A stretch of 64,000 nt of DNA from Granulicella arctica. GTDB lineage: Bacteria; Acidobacteriota; Terriglobia; Terriglobales; Acidobacteriaceae. Position 1 is the first letter of the stretch. Each line of letters begins with the position of its first letter. The notes under the pieces are model-generated. The model saw only the letters and a program-made list of their open reading frames with translations, was not told where the DNA came from and did no database searches. A program made the translations under genes and the position numbers. The DNA lies in assembly GCF_013410065.1 (NCBI RefSeq), contig NZ_JACCCW010000001.1, forward strand, positions 1,793,187-1,857,186, in the 5' to 3' direction. Positions 36,404-46,166 of this stretch are shown here, one piece after another.

Positions 36404-37552
36404 TCAGGCGGAGATGCGAGCCTTCTCCGCCTCGAGCAGCTTCTTCTTGCGCTCCGTCCCCCAGCGATATCCCGTGAGACTGCCGTCCTTCCCAACAACC
36501 CGGTGGCACGGCACGGCGATGGCCACCGAATTGGCCGCACAAGCCCCCGCCACCGCACGCACGGCCGACGGTTTGCCCAGCGTCGCAGCCAGCTCCGAGT
36601 AGCTCCGCGTCTCGCCACGCGGAATCTCCTGCAATGCCCGCCACACACGCTGCTGGAACGCTGTCGCCCGCACGTCCAGCGGAAAGGTCGCCGCCAGCGG
36701 ATGCTCGCTCATCTGACTCACTACAAATGCAACCGCATCCGCCAGCCAGCCTGTGTTGCCCTTCGCCGGGACAAGCTGTGCCTTGTTGAAACTCTCCCGC
36801 AGACCCTTCACCAGCTCCGCGTCATCCTTGCCGAAGGTGATGCTGCATATCCCTACATCGGTCGTCGCCACCAGCATGCGTCCCAGCGGGCTGGCCGCCA
36901 TGCAGTACCGGATCAGCAGCCCCGCGCCGCCCTCACGCATCACCCGTGGCTTCATCCCCAGTGTGGCGTTGCTCTTTTCGTACAGCCTGCTCGACGAGCC
37001 ATACCCCGCCTCGTAGATCGCATCCGTCACCCGCTTTTCGGTCTTCCCTATGCCAGGCTCGCGCAGCCCCTTCTTGAAGCTGTCGATCCGCTGCGCCTTC
37101 GCATACTGCCCCGGGCTCACGCCCAGCACGCGCTTGAAGCCGCGCAGGATCGTCAGTCGCCCGACGCCCGTAGCCTTCGCCACCTCCGCCAGCTTGGTTC
37201 GCTCGGTTGCATGGTCCTTCAGATACTCCGTCACCGCCGCAATCGCTCCGGCCTGCGGATCGGGCTTCGCCGTCGTCCGATCCGGCTCGCAGCGCAGACA
37301 CGCCCGATAGCCCGCGGCCTGCGCCGCCTCGGTCGTCGGAAAGAACGTCACGTTCTTCCGTGTAGGCCGTCGGCTCGGGCAGCTCGGCTTGCAGTAGACC
37401 TTCGTTGATTTCACTGCGTAGAAGAACTGCCCATCGGCAGCAGTATCGCGCTCCAGCACCTGCTGCCACTGTTTGCCAGGAAAGAGGCTCGGAATAGAAC
37501 TTGCGGAAAGAGGTTTGGTCATCGTTAGGGTCGTCATTCCAGTATCGTCCAT
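36404..37552 (-). CDS. ada: Bifunctional Ada: methylphosphotriester/O6-methylguanine repair and regulator
   Basis: About 382 residues; the exact start is uncertain (ATGs at 37552, 37537, 37522). Domains in order: Ada zinc domain with the four cysteines (C54, C58, C85, C88 in YCKPSCPS and ACLRC), an AraC-type HTH (about 105-190, GVGRLTILRGFKRVLGVSPGQYAKAQR), then a DNA methyltransferase domain with active Cys349 in AIAVPCHRVVGKDG. All acceptor cysteines are intact, so it should both sense and repair alkylation damage. It lies upstream of ahcY on the same strand with a 128-base gap. Confidence 0.94.
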   Translation of the reverse strand: MDDTGMTTLTMTKPLSASSIPSLFPGKQWQQVLERDTAADGQFFYAVKSTKVYCKPSCPSRRPTRKNVTFFPTTEAAQAAGYRACLRCEPDRTTAKPDPQAGAIAAVTEYLKDHATERTKLAEVAKATGVGRLTILRGFKRVLGVSPGQYAKAQRIDSFKKGLREPGIGKTEKRVTDAIYEAGYGSSSRLYEKSNATLGMKPRVMREGGAGLLIRYCMAASPLGRMLVATTDVGICSITFGKDDAELVKGLRESFNKAQLVPAKGNTGWLADAVAFVVSQMSEHPLAATFPLDVRATAFQQRVWRALQEIPRGETRSYSELAATLGKPSAVRAVAGACAANSVAIAVPCHRVVGKDGSLTGYRWGTERKKKLLEAEKARISA

Positions 37553-37678
37553 CGGATGCCCCGGTCGCTACACTCCGCTTTGTATCGGAGAAGTCGTGCT
37601 GTATGCTCTCCTCACCCATCCAGGCGTCTTTGAACCCAGTTTGAATCAAGCCCAGCCCGGTCCAGGAGCAGATCCACG

Positions 37679-39097
37679 ATGCGCATCCGCCTCTCCGTCC
37701 TCGCTCTTCTCGCCGTTTGTATCGCCGCGCCCACCCTGCGCGCCGCCACCCCGAAGGCTCTCGAAGGTTCGTACACCTTTAAGAAGAACGGCTGGACCTA
37801 CGTCCATCTGCAAGGTTCGCCCGCCGACATCGGCTTCCAGCACGGCTACCTGCTCTCCGCCGAGATCGAGGACAACTACCGCGTCTACCGGCTCGAGGAG
37901 GAGCACAACTCCGGCCGCGACTGGCCTTTCTTCCGCAACGCTGCCAAGGCCGTCCTCTGGCCCAACATCGAGCCCGAATACCGCGCCGAGCTCGAAGGCA
38001 TCGCCGCCGGCCTCAAGGCCAAAGGCTCCTCGCTCGACCTCTGGGACATCGTCGCCATCAACGGCAGCCTCGAGCTCAGCGACTACTACCTGCCCTGGCT
38101 CAACAAGAAGGAGGGCAAGCCCAATCCTCCGAAGGACGTCGCCCCCGGCAAGTGCAGCGCCTTCATCGCCTCCGGCTCCGCAACGAAGGACGGCAAGATC
38201 GTCATCGCCCACAGCAACTGGTCCTCCTACGCCGAAGGCGAGCGCTGGACCATCGTCTTCGATATCGTCCCCGCCAAGGGCCTCCACATGCTCATGGATG
38301 GTGCCCCCGGCATCATCACCAGCCAGGACGACTTCGGCGTCAATGCCGCCGGCCTCATGATCACCGAGACCACCCTCCCCATGGCCGCAGGCTGGGCCCC
38401 CAAGGGCACACCCGAGTTCGTCCGCTCCCGCAAGGCCATGCAGTACGCGCATGACCTCGACGAGTACGTCGCCATCATGCGCAAGGGCAACAACGGCGGC
38501 TATGCCAACTCCTGGCTCGTCGGTGACCGCAAGACCGGCGAGATCGCCTACCTCGAGCTCGGCCTCAAGCACACCCCGCTCACGCGCAAAAAGGACGGCT
38601 ACTTCGTCAGCTCCAACTTTGCCGCCAATCCTGACCTTATCCGCGACGACACCCCAGGCTTCGACCCCACCAACAAGTCCAGCTCAATGAACGCCCGCCA
38701 CATCCGCGCCGAAGAGTTCATGCAGCAGCACGTGGGCCAGTTGGATACCGAGCTCGCCGAAGCCTTCCTCTCCGACCACGTCGATACCTTCGTCGGTGGC
38801 GAAAGAGCTGGTCAACGCAGCCTCTGCGGCCACGTCGATAAAGCGACGGAAGGCGAACCCGTCTGGGACGAAAAGCCCTACGATCCCATAGGAGCCGTCA
38901 CCGGCAAGGTCATGGACTCCGCGCTCGCCGAGAAGATGAGCTTCATCGCCCGTGCTGGCCATCCCTGTGGAGACGACTTCCTCGTCGAACCTTTTCTCGC
39001 CGCGCACCCTGAGTTTCAGTGGCAGAAACCCATCCTCGGCGACATGAAGGCCGGTCCCTGGACCACCTTCACCTCCGCCGAAGTCAGTGGCCAATAA
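37679..39097 (+). CDS. Secreted C45-family / phospholipase B-like Ntn hydrolase
   Basis: 472 residues with a signal peptide (about 1-22). The mature chain matches C45-like/phospholipase-B-like autoprocessing hydrolases: GSPADIGFQHGYLLSAEIEDNY, then the N-terminal-nucleophile candidate C159 in GKCSAFIASGSATKDGKIVIAHSNWS, and GGYANSWLVGDRKTGEIAYLELG. In this superfamily the chain is cut before the Cys to create the active site. The substrate (amide, acyl-CoA or lipid) is unknown. A DUF3455 gene follows 22 bases downstream on the same strand. Confidence 0.82.
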   Translation: MRIRLSVLALLAVCIAAPTLRAATPKALEGSYTFKKNGWTYVHLQGSPADIGFQHGYLLSAEIEDNYRVYRLEEEHNSGRDWPFFRNAAKAVLWPNIEPEYRAELEGIAAGLKAKGSSLDLWDIVAINGSLELSDYYLPWLNKKEGKPNPPKDVAPGKCSAFIASGSATKDGKIVIAHSNWSSYAEGERWTIVFDIVPAKGLHMLMDGAPGIITSQDDFGVNAAGLMITETTLPMAAGWAPKGTPEFVRSRKAMQYAHDLDEYVAIMRKGNNGGYANSWLVGDRKTGEIAYLELGLKHTPLTRKKDGYFVSSNFAANPDLIRDDTPGFDPTNKSSSMNARHIRAEEFMQQHVGQLDTELAEAFLSDHVDTFVGGERAGQRSLCGHVDKATEGEPVWDEKPYDPIGAVTGKVMDSALAEKMSFIARAGHPCGDDFLVEPFLAAHPEFQWQKPILGDMKAGPWTTFTSAEVSGQ

Positions 39098-39119
39098 CAA
39101 CTCACGCTAAACTTGAGCC

Positions 39120-39653
39120 ATGCGAACTCTAGCGCGATTGCTCCTCGTCACAGCAGCCTGCTGCCCGCTCCTCTGCGTCGCACAAGCCTCTGCCGCGACC
39201 CAGCCCGACGCCACCCAGCCTCCCGCGAATCAGCACGCCATCCTCACGGTGCAGGGAAGAGGCGCCCAGATCTACGGCTGCCAGCCCGTCGGCAACACCC
39301 TCCAGTGGGTCTTCCAGGCTCCCGTTGCCCGCCTGTTTGACCCAAGCGGCAACGAGGTCGGCACACACGGCGACGGTCCCGTCTGGAACTACCAGGACAG
39401 CAGCTCCATTCAAGGCACGCTGCTCGCCAAGAAGCCATCCCCCGACGCAGACAGCATCCCCTGGCTGCTCCTTAAAGCCGTCAACCCCCAGCGCACCGGC
39501 ATCCTGACGACGGTCGAGTTCATTGCTCGATCCGACACGAAGGGTGGCATCGCGCCCACCACAGGCTGCGACGCAGCGCATCAGGGGCAGCTCAGCTACA
39601 TCCCCTACACCGCAACCTACACCTTCTATTCGTCGAGCCCGGCCAAGAACTAA
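39120..39653 (+). CDS. Secreted DUF3455 family protein
   Basis: 177 residues with a signal peptide (about 1-25). The DUF3455 pattern is clear: LTVQGRGAQIYGCQPVGNTLQWVFQAPVARLFDPSGNEVGTHGDGPVWNYQDSSSIQGTLL and GILTTVEFIARSDTKGGIAPTTGCDAAHQGQ, ending with a beta strand YTATYTFYSS. Two conserved cysteines could form a disulphide. Function unknown. It probably shares a transcript with the C45-like gene and converges on the transglutaminase gene, the stop codons overlapping. Confidence 0.87.
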   Translation: MRTLARLLLVTAACCPLLCVAQASAATQPDATQPPANQHAILTVQGRGAQIYGCQPVGNTLQWVFQAPVARLFDPSGNEVGTHGDGPVWNYQDSSSIQGTLLAKKPSPDADSIPWLLLKAVNPQRTGILTTVEFIARSDTKGGIAPTTGCDAAHQGQLSYIPYTATYTFYSSSPAKN

Positions 39654-40543
39654 ATCGACGGCACCGGCGATTCGGTAGCAAAAACAGGCGCTTCCAGCGG
39701 CGGCACAATTGTGCCGTCTTCAAGCACCTCTCTGCTCTCCACGTAGAAGTGCATCAGGTCCGCATTGCCGAACGAGGTCGTGATCGCCACGTCCGCCGCA
39801 TCCCGGCCCGTCGCCATCAGCACCCGTCCATAGCGCGGATTATTGTGCCGCGCATCCATCGTCATCCAGCGCCCATCGAGAAACACCTCGTACCACGCGC
39901 TAAAGTCTCCAGCCCCGCTATATGGGCTCCGAATATCCCCCAGGTACCCGGTCACATAACGCGCCGGAATATTCTGGCACCGCGACATCGTGATCGCCAG
40001 ATGCTGAAAGTCGCGGCACACCCCAATCCGCTCGCTGAAGACATCCATCGCCGTCTTCGTCGGCCGCGCCGTCTTGTAGTTGAACGCCACCTTCTCATGC
40101 ACCCAGTCCCGGATCGCCGACGCCCGCGTCCAACCCGGCGTCATCCACCCGAACAGGTCCTGCGCAATCGACGTGAACTCATCCACCTCGCAGTACCTGC
40201 TGGGCAACAGAAACTGTAGCACCTCCGACGGCAGCTCCTGCACCGGGGCCTGCTGCGCATAGGCGTTGATGGGATCAGCCTCGTCCAGCAGAGCCACCGT
40301 GCTGGCCCCTGTCAGCTGAATCCGGCCCTCTGGAGCCATGAACCGCGTGCACCGGTTCCCAAAGCTGTCGAGGTAGATCTGCGACGGCACCGTCGTCTTC
40401 ACTGCGCCATCGACCTGCTCGATCAACAGCTCATTGCCCGATCGCACTCGCGATTCCAGCGAAGGATGCAGATGCAGCATCGCAACAATCGCCGTTGGTT
40501 GCGCCAGTTGAAATTGAATATCGTACTCAGTCTTAACAAGCAT
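39650..40543 (-). CDS. Transglutaminase-like cysteine peptidase family protein
   Basis: 297 residues with an N-terminal bacterial transglutaminase beta domain (about 1-115, MLVKTEYDIQFQLAQPTAIVAMLHLHP) and a transglutaminase core with catalytic C176 in SERIGVCRDFQHLAITMSRCQNIPARYVTGYL. The later core reads DFSAWYEVFLDGRWMTMDARHN; the usual His before Ala-Trp is Ser here and should be compared with relatives. The ATG at 40543 has GAAGGG upstream and is preferred to one six codons earlier. No signal peptide. Convergent with the DUF3455 gene. Confidence 0.87.
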   Translation of the reverse strand: MLVKTEYDIQFQLAQPTAIVAMLHLHPSLESRVRSGNELLIEQVDGAVKTTVPSQIYLDSFGNRCTRFMAPEGRIQLTGASTVALLDEADPINAYAQQAPVQELPSEVLQFLLPSRYCEVDEFTSIAQDLFGWMTPGWTRASAIRDWVHEKVAFNYKTARPTKTAMDVFSERIGVCRDFQHLAITMSRCQNIPARYVTGYLGDIRSPYSGAGDFSAWYEVFLDGRWMTMDARHNNPRYGRVLMATGRDAADVAITTSFGNADLMHFYVESREVLEDGTIVPPLEAPVFATESPVPSI

Positions 40544-40639
40544 CTGCACAACCCTTCTCAATTAAGGGACCCTAACTTCGTGAGATGCACTCTTGCCGTA
40601 TAACGCAGTCTATCCTGCGATCCGCGTTGGAACGCAAGC

Positions 40640-40671
40640 AAAAAGGGCAGACCGTTAGGTCTGCCCTTTTT
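40640..40671. terminator. Terminator of metK (bidirectional shape)
   Basis: AAAAAGGGCAGACC (40640-40653), loop GTTA, GGTCTGCCCTTTTT (40658-40671). On the leftward strand it ends metK 17 bases after the stop. Confidence 0.93.
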
Positions 40672-40687
40672 GCTGCCAAGCGGAAAA

Positions 40688-41860
40688 CTACTTGGCGACC
40701 AGCTCCGTTACGCCCGCCTGCTCCTTGAGAGCCGCAGCCTTGTCCGTCTTTTCCCAGGTAAAGCTCTCGCCCTTGCGTCCGAAGTGCCCGTAAGCCGCTG
40801 TCGCCTTGAAGATCGGCTTGCGCAGGTCGAGACCTTCGATGATGCCCTTCGGCGTCAGCGAGAAGTTCTTCCGCACCAGCGCTTCGAGCTTCGTCTCATC
40901 GATCTTGCCCGTGCCGAAGGTATCCACCAGCACGCTTACCGGCTCAGCAACGCCGATTGCATACGCCAGCTGCACCTCGCAGCGGTCGGCAAGCCCGGCA
41001 GCGACGATGTTCTTCGCCACATAGCGCGCCATGTAAGCAGCCGAACGGTCCACCTTCGTCGCATCCTTGCCGCTGAAGGCTCCGCCGCCGTGACGGCCCA
41101 TGCCGCCATAGGTGTCCACGATGATCTTGCGCCCGGTCAGCCCGGTATCGCCCATCGGTCCACCGACGACAAACCGCCCCGTCGGGTTGATGTGGTACTT
41201 CGTATCCGCATCCAGCAGCTTAGCCGGAATAACCGCCTGGATCACATTCTTTAGGATGTCGGCCCGCAGCTCGTCGTTGCCGACGTTCTCTGCGTGCTGG
41301 GTCGAGATGACAACCGCATCCACGCGCACCGGCTGGTGATTCGCGTCGTACTCCACCGTCACCTGGCTCTTGCCGTCTGGCCGCAGGTACGCCATCAGGC
41401 CGCTCTTGCGAACCTCACTCAGCCGCTGCGCCAGCTTGTGCGCCAGCGAAATCGGCGTCGGCATCAGCTCCGGCGTCTCGTTCGTCGCATAGCCGAACAT
41501 CATGCCCTGGTCGCCCGCGCCGCCCGTATCCACGCCCATCGCAATGTCGCCGGACTGCTTGTTGATCGTCGAGATCACCGCGCAGGTATTCGAATCGAAG
41601 CCATACAGTGCATTGTCATACCCAATCGCCGCAACTGTTCCACGCACGAGGCTCTGGAAGTCCACATAGGCCTTCGTCGTAATCTCGCCGGCGATCACCA
41701 CCAGCCCGGTACAGGTCAGCGTCTCGCAAGCTACCCGGCTGTAGGGATCCTGCTCCAGGCAGGCATCCAGAATTGCATCGGAGATCTGGTCGGCAATCTT
41801 GTCGGGATGCCCCTCGGTTACAGACTCACTCGTGAACAGAAACTTATCGCGTGTCGCCAA
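40688..41860 (-). CDS. metK: S-adenosylmethionine synthetase
   Basis: 390-residue enzyme making SAM from methionine and ATP. It starts [32 protein letters not shown], with [24 protein letters not shown] and [23 protein letters not shown] as further signatures. The start codon is TTG at 41860, with GAAGGAG at good spacing upstream; no ATG fits. No SAM riboswitch was recognised in the 248-base upstream gap. Terminator at 40640-40671. Confidence 0.97.
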   Translation of the reverse strand: MATRDKFLFTSESVTEGHPDKIADQISDAILDACLEQDPYSRVACETLTCTGLVVIAGEITTKAYVDFQSLVRGTVAAIGYDNALYGFDSNTCAVISTINKQSGDIAMGVDTGGAGDQGMMFGYATNETPELMPTPISLAHKLAQRLSEVRKSGLMAYLRPDGKSQVTVEYDANHQPVRVDAVVISTQHAENVGNDELRADILKNVIQAVIPAKLLDADTKYHINPTGRFVVGGPMGDTGLTGRKIIVDTYGGMGRHGGGAFSGKDATKVDRSAAYMARYVAKNIVAAGLADRCEVQLAYAIGVAEPVSVLVDTFGTGKIDETKLEALVRKNFSLTPKGIIEGLDLRKPIFKATAAYGHFGRKGESFTWEKTDKAAALKEQAGVTELVAK

Positions 41861-42008
41861 AACTACTCCTTCAAAGTACCTGTACGGGACACTTAGCCCC
41901 GGACAGAAGTCAACCCTGTTATTTTACCCGTCCTTCACACTCAGCGGCAAAGCTGCCAGCAAGCTGCCTCAGTCGCCGGTTAAACGGCCATATCCCGCAG
42001 CGAACGGC

Positions 42009-42033
42009 AAAAAGATTGCCCTTCTCAAGGGCA
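42009..42033 (-). terminator. Terminator downstream of the RodZ-like gene
   Basis: On the leftward strand GCCCTT-GAG-AAGGGC is followed by AATCTTTTT. It lies about 75 bases past the stop of the HTH gene. Confidence 0.7.
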
Positions 42034-42108
42034 GACCCGTCAAGGTGCTCCAACAGTATCTGAAGTTGAGTGTTTCGTCTGTACTGACCGCAACCGACAG
42101 AGGATCGC

Positions 42109-42585
42109 CTAGACCATGCGCGTCCGCTCAGTCGAATCGCACCAAACCGGAACGTTTGGCGCCGCGCTCAAGGCCAGTCTTCCATGCAGCACATACTTCC
42201 ACGTCAGCCAGCCCCCAACCAGCAGCAGTATTAGCATCAGCGCAACGCCAAGCCAGCGCAATCCCGTCGCCGGTCCCGCCTTGCCTCGATTCTTTTTAAC
42301 GTTCTCCGCGAACTCGGCCCAGTCCGGCTCCACCGACTCAGCCATGCCGCGCTCCCGCAGGCTCATCTCGAAGCGCTCAATCCACGGCGCTTCCTCCAGT
42401 CCGACCGCAGAGATATAGCTACGGACGATTCCTTTGCGAAACACGCCACCCGGCAGTTCTTCATAGCGTCCAGCCTCGAGCGCCTCCAGATGGCGCACCG
42501 AGACCTTCGTCACCGCGCAGATCTCGTCGACCGACACTCCGCGGCCTTCCCGTTCCTGCCGCAACTCCTGCCCGAACTGGCCCAT
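42109..42585 (-). CDS. RodZ-like HTH protein with one membrane helix
   Basis: 158 residues: an N-terminal HTH_25-type domain as in RodZ (FGQELRQEREGRGVSVDEICAVTKVSVRHLEALEAGRYEELPGGVFRKGIVRSYISAVGL), a charged linker, one transmembrane helix (about 112-130, WLGVALMLILLLVGGWLTW) and only about 25 residues after it. RodZ links the MreB cytoskeleton to the membrane and normally has a periplasmic DUF4115 domain; that part is missing here, so this is a short form or a truncated paralogue. Downstream and upstream neighbours are unrelated. Confidence 0.82.
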   Translation of the reverse strand: MGQFGQELRQEREGRGVSVDEICAVTKVSVRHLEALEAGRYEELPGGVFRKGIVRSYISAVGLEEAPWIERFEMSLRERGMAESVEPDWAEFAENVKKNRGKAGPATGLRWLGVALMLILLLVGGWLTWKYVLHGRLALSAAPNVPVWCDSTERTRMV

Positions 42586-42708
42586 TCCCCCGCCATCTGC
42601 GTCTCCGGACTCTTCGCCCGTAGCGCCTTCGTCAAGCCAAGACCATCTTTTACAGTAAGATAGCCGCGGATCGTCCTGGAGTCAAAAGGAAGAAAGAAGC
42701 TGCGTATC

Positions 42709-43737
42709 TCATTGGTTATGCGGCAAAAAACGCCGCATCGCCGTCTCGATCGTCAACGGAGCAAGACTCAGGGCAAATGGCATAAAGATTCGTACCTCTT
42801 CGGCGCGGCCGAATGTCAACCACATCCCGAAAAATACGATCGATCCACATACAAGAGCTGCGATCGGGCCACGAAACTGTTCGCGCTGTTTCGTCAGCAG
42901 TATTGCGACAGTCCACGCATACGGTCCGATAAAAAGCAGAAATGCGATATTGAGATGCGTGAGGTTATCGATCAGCTGAATCGGAGCAGTAGTCCCATAA
43001 GTAGCATGGGGATATTTGATCTTCATCAAATAGTATTGGATGCCCCCAGCCAGCAGAATCGCCATCACGCTGACCACTGCCTGCACTGCTCGCGGTAGCG
43101 ACAGCCCCTCGCCCGCCCGCGTCAGGCAAACCAGCAATATGCCAATATGAAATGCAAATGCAACGTCGGCGCGGACAAAGCCCTGAATAACGGCTAACCC
43201 CAACATGCACAACCCGGTAATCACCCAGGCGCTCGTCTTCGGTAGTGGAGGGCGCACCGTCAATAGCAGAAGCATCAGAGCGACCGTGGCTGCATTCGTC
43301 AACGTCTCCGGTCGCTGATACCACACCATCCATGCAAAGTAGAACTGCGTCAGCACCACCAACCCGGCGGCGGCAAACCATCTCCTCACTGGATCGGCCT
43401 GGCAATAAATCTTGGACCTTCGCAGCAGGTAGAAAAGAGTGAACACGGTAATGAATGCAGCAGAGGTATCGATCAGTGTTAACGTGTGCCGCAGGCCAAG
43501 ATGGCCATGCTGGGCCAGAAAATGAGCTAGCAATATCACGCCAACGCGGTACTGTGCTGGCGCAGACGCCGTACCCTGCACGATATCGAGATAAATGGTC
43601 GGAGCCTGATGATAGGCGATGCTATACGCCCAATAATCCGCAAAACACATCGTGAGGACGACGATCGCCAGCAGAAAAGAGGTGGGCCAGCGCGGATCGG
43701 GAATGCTTTCGCCTTCGACTCGTTTTAGCTCGGTCAT
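42709..43737 (-). CDS. Polytopic membrane protein, probably envelope polysaccharide-related
   Basis: 342 residues from the ATG at 43737 (another six codons upstream is possible), with nine to ten hydrophobic helices. The only landmarks are a conserved-looking first loop (YWAYSIAYHQAPTIYLDIVQGTASAPAQYRVGVILLAHFL) and the ending GRAEEVRIFMPFALSLAPLTIE, which resembles uncharacterised membrane proteins of exopolysaccharide loci. No catalytic motif of a known GT-C family is obvious. A role in surface glycan assembly is inference from shape and from acyltransferase and GT genes nearby. Confidence 0.6.
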   Translation of the reverse strand: MTELKRVEGESIPDPRWPTSFLLAIVVLTMCFADYWAYSIAYHQAPTIYLDIVQGTASAPAQYRVGVILLAHFLAQHGHLGLRHTLTLIDTSAAFITVFTLFYLLRRSKIYCQADPVRRWFAAAGLVVLTQFYFAWMVWYQRPETLTNAATVALMLLLLTVRPPLPKTSAWVITGLCMLGLAVIQGFVRADVAFAFHIGILLVCLTRAGEGLSLPRAVQAVVSVMAILLAGGIQYYLMKIKYPHATYGTTAPIQLIDNLTHLNIAFLLFIGPYAWTVAILLTKQREQFRGPIAALVCGSIVFFGMWLTFGRAEEVRIFMPFALSLAPLTIETAMRRFLPHNQ

Positions 43738-43818
43738 TGAAAGCCAGCCTACCATAGAGCCTCATCATGCCTGAGCCGCACTCGCGCCACCTCGCCGCCT
43801 CCCATACACTGGTAGCAG

Positions 43819-44913
43819 ATGAACAAACTTGTCGTCGGAAATCTCGTCCATCGTCCCCTGCGCTCCGTCATCAGTGCCTTCGCCGTCGCCATCGAGGTCA
43901 TCATGATCCTCTCCATCACGGCCATCCTGATGGGCAAGCTCAACGGCTTCAAAGACCGCACCAACGGCATCGGCATGGACATGTTCGTCCGTCCCAGCAC
44001 TACCAACAACTTCATCGGTATGAGCCCCGCCGGCGCCTCAATCAAAGTCGCCGACATCATCGCGAAGATTCCCCACGTCGCAGTGGCCGCGCCGGTCAAT
44101 ATCCAGATCACCAGCTCCTTCGACAATATCTACGGCATCGACTTCCAGAGCTACGATGCTCTGCTTCCATTTGTCTTTCAGAAGGGCGGTCCTTTCCAAG
44201 GTCCATACGACATCATCGTGGATGACTACATCGGAGCGGGCAAAAATATAGGTGATTCCATTAAGGTCATCGACCACACCTTTCGAATCTGCGGAATAGT
44301 CAATCACGGCAAAGGTGGTCGCAAGTTCATCCCGATCGACACGATGGGCAAGATCACCTTCACCGAAGGTAAGGCGACTGCGTTCTATCTCAGAACTGAA
44401 ACCCCTCCGAAGTATGAGGACCAGGTCAAGCAAGACATCCTCGCCACCCCCGGCATGCAGAGCTATAACGTCGTCAAGACGCAGGAGTATCTCAACGCCA
44501 TGACGCCGGATACCCTCACGCCAGCCTTCAACATCGGGCTCGAAGTCGTCATCGGAATCGCCGTCGTCATCGGTTTCCTCGTCATCTTCCAATCCATGTA
44601 TACCGCCGTCATGGAGCGTACCCGCGAGATTGGCATCCTCAAGTCCATGGGAGCCTCCCGCACCTACATCGTCGCCATTGTTCTCAGCGAAACCGGCTTG
44701 CTCGCCGCCTGCGGCATCATTCTCGGCATTGGTGCCAGCTTCGCGCTCAGCGGTGTCCTCAACGCAAAGTTTCCCACCCTGGACTTCGTCATCAACATCC
44801 CCTACGTCTGGAAGGCCATCGTCATCGCCTTTGCCGGTGCTCTGCTCGGCGCGTTCTACCCCGCCCTCAAAGCGGCCCGCAAAGATCCCATCGACGCCCT
44901 CTCTTACGAATAG
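43819..44913 (+). CDS. FtsX-like ABC transporter permease
   Basis: 364 residues: one N-terminal helix (about 15-37), a large extracytoplasmic MacB-like domain (about 40-240), and three C-terminal helices with the FtsX/LolE core (VMERTREIGILKSMGASRTYIVAIVLSETGLLAACGIILG and AGALLGAFYPALKAARKDPIDALSYE). It would work with a separate ATPase, which is not adjacent. Such permeases export lipids, peptides or drugs, or drive periplasmic machines. It starts 80 bases from the divergent membrane gene. Confidence 0.88.
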   Translation: MNKLVVGNLVHRPLRSVISAFAVAIEVIMILSITAILMGKLNGFKDRTNGIGMDMFVRPSTTNNFIGMSPAGASIKVADIIAKIPHVAVAAPVNIQITSSFDNIYGIDFQSYDALLPFVFQKGGPFQGPYDIIVDDYIGAGKNIGDSIKVIDHTFRICGIVNHGKGGRKFIPIDTMGKITFTEGKATAFYLRTETPPKYEDQVKQDILATPGMQSYNVVKTQEYLNAMTPDTLTPAFNIGLEVVIGIAVVIGFLVIFQSMYTAVMERTREIGILKSMGASRTYIVAIVLSETGLLAACGIILGIGASFALSGVLNAKFPTLDFVINIPYVWKAIVIAFAGALLGAFYPALKAARKDPIDALSYE

Positions 44914-45032
44914 TCGATTGCGTCGCCATCTCAATCAGTCTGCTCTCGATGCTAGACTTTCGGTATGACCCGACACATCGTTCCAGCTCGGCGTATGTAC
45001 GTCGCTGAGCCCGGAACCGGAGAGCCTGCTGG

Positions 45033-46166
45033 ATGAAGCAGCGCCATATACCAGCCCTGGATGGTTTGCGTGGCGTGGCCGTTCTTATGGTCTTTGTCTA
45101 CCACTATGGTGGTGGCACTCACTCGTCGAACCGTGTCATGCAGCTCTTTGGGTTCTTCAATAAGGGTGGTTGGGTGGGGGTAACCCTTTTCTTCATTCTC
45201 TCCGGCTTTCTCATCACCGGCATCCTCTGGGATTCTTACGACGATCCTCATTGGTGGCGCAATTTTTACATGCGCCGGACGCTGCGCATCTTCCCACTTT
45301 ATTTCGGCACACTCCTGCTGGTGCTGCTCGCTGCGGCCGCTGTTGGCACCTTCTTGCCCGCCCTCAAGATGATCTGGGTCCCATTCCTGTTTCTCCAGAA
45401 CATCCCGCCGCTCATAGACAACATCAATCGCCTGCCGTCGCCATTTCCCCTCTTCCACTTTTGGAGCCTTGCCGTGGAGGAGCAGTTTTATCTGATCTGG
45501 CCCTTCCTCCTCGTCTTGCAGAAGACCCGTCGCCGCGCTCAACTTCTTTGTCTCACTGTCTTTCTTCTGGCGTGTGCCTTCCGGATCTGCCTTTGGCAGT
45601 TTGCCCCAAATCCTGATTACGTCGAATTTATCCTGACACGTGCCGGAGAATTGGCTGCTGGCGGATGGCTGGCGATCGCTTATCGTGGGCCTGAGTGGCC
45701 CAGGGTCGAGCGGTTCGCTCCAGCTACCGCAATGCTGGGAGGGGCCGGCTTCCTCTTCGCTGGCCTCCACTGCCACAGCTTCGAGTCCACCTCCTCGTGG
45801 ATGATGGAACTCGGCCTTCCTGGTATCACTCTCTGCCTCGCCTCAATCCTTGTCCTCGCCATTCGCCCGGGCCTTCTTCAGAGGTGCTTCAGTGGTGCAT
45901 GGCTCCGCTGGATTGGCAGCATCAGCTTTGGTATATATGTCTTTCATGTGCTTCTGGCCAAAGTCTTTCACTTCCTGACGCACCAGCTCGCAGGGAATCG
46001 TGGCCCCATGGTGCAGAACGCCGTCTTCTTCGTTATCGCTGCTATCGGATCCGTTGTCGCAGCTTGGTTATCCTTCCACTTCTACGAAAAGCGCTTTCTG
46101 CGAATCAAAAAACGCTTTACTCCGATATCGGAAAGCCCCCTTGTTGCCAGCCAATCCTCCGATTAG
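45033..46166 (+). CDS. Acyltransferase 3 family membrane protein (OafA/YrhL-like)
   Basis: 377 residues with about ten helices. It opens with the family signature IPALDGLRGVAVLMVFVYHYGGG (conserved Arg and His), then GVTLFFILSGFLITGILWDS, RRTLRIFPLYFGTLLLV, and FWSLAVEEQFYLIWPFLLVL. These enzymes O-acylate sugars or lipids at the cytoplasmic membrane, often on polysaccharide. The gene is intact; a fragment of another member of the same family lies just downstream on the opposite strand. Confidence 0.93.
   Translation: MKQRHIPALDGLRGVAVLMVFVYHYGGGTHSSNRVMQLFGFFNKGGWVGVTLFFILSGFLITGILWDSYDDPHWWRNFYMRRTLRIFPLYFGTLLLVLLAAAAVGTFLPALKMIWVPFLFLQNIPPLIDNINRLPSPFPLFHFWSLAVEEQFYLIWPFLLVLQKTRRRAQLLCLTVFLLACAFRICLWQFAPNPDYVEFILTRAGELAAGGWLAIAYRGPEWPRVERFAPATAMLGGAGFLFAGLHCHSFESTSSWMMELGLPGITLCLASILVLAIRPGLLQRCFSGAWLRWIGSISFGIYVFHVLLAKVFHFLTHQLAGNRGPMVQNAVFFVIAAIGSVVAAWLSFHFYEKRFLRIKKRFTPISESPLVASQSSD

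Noticed and set aside
41861..42108. SAM riboswitch upstream of metK
   Set aside because: No SAM-I, SAM-II or SAM-IV like core seen; only a possible TTGACT without a matching -10.
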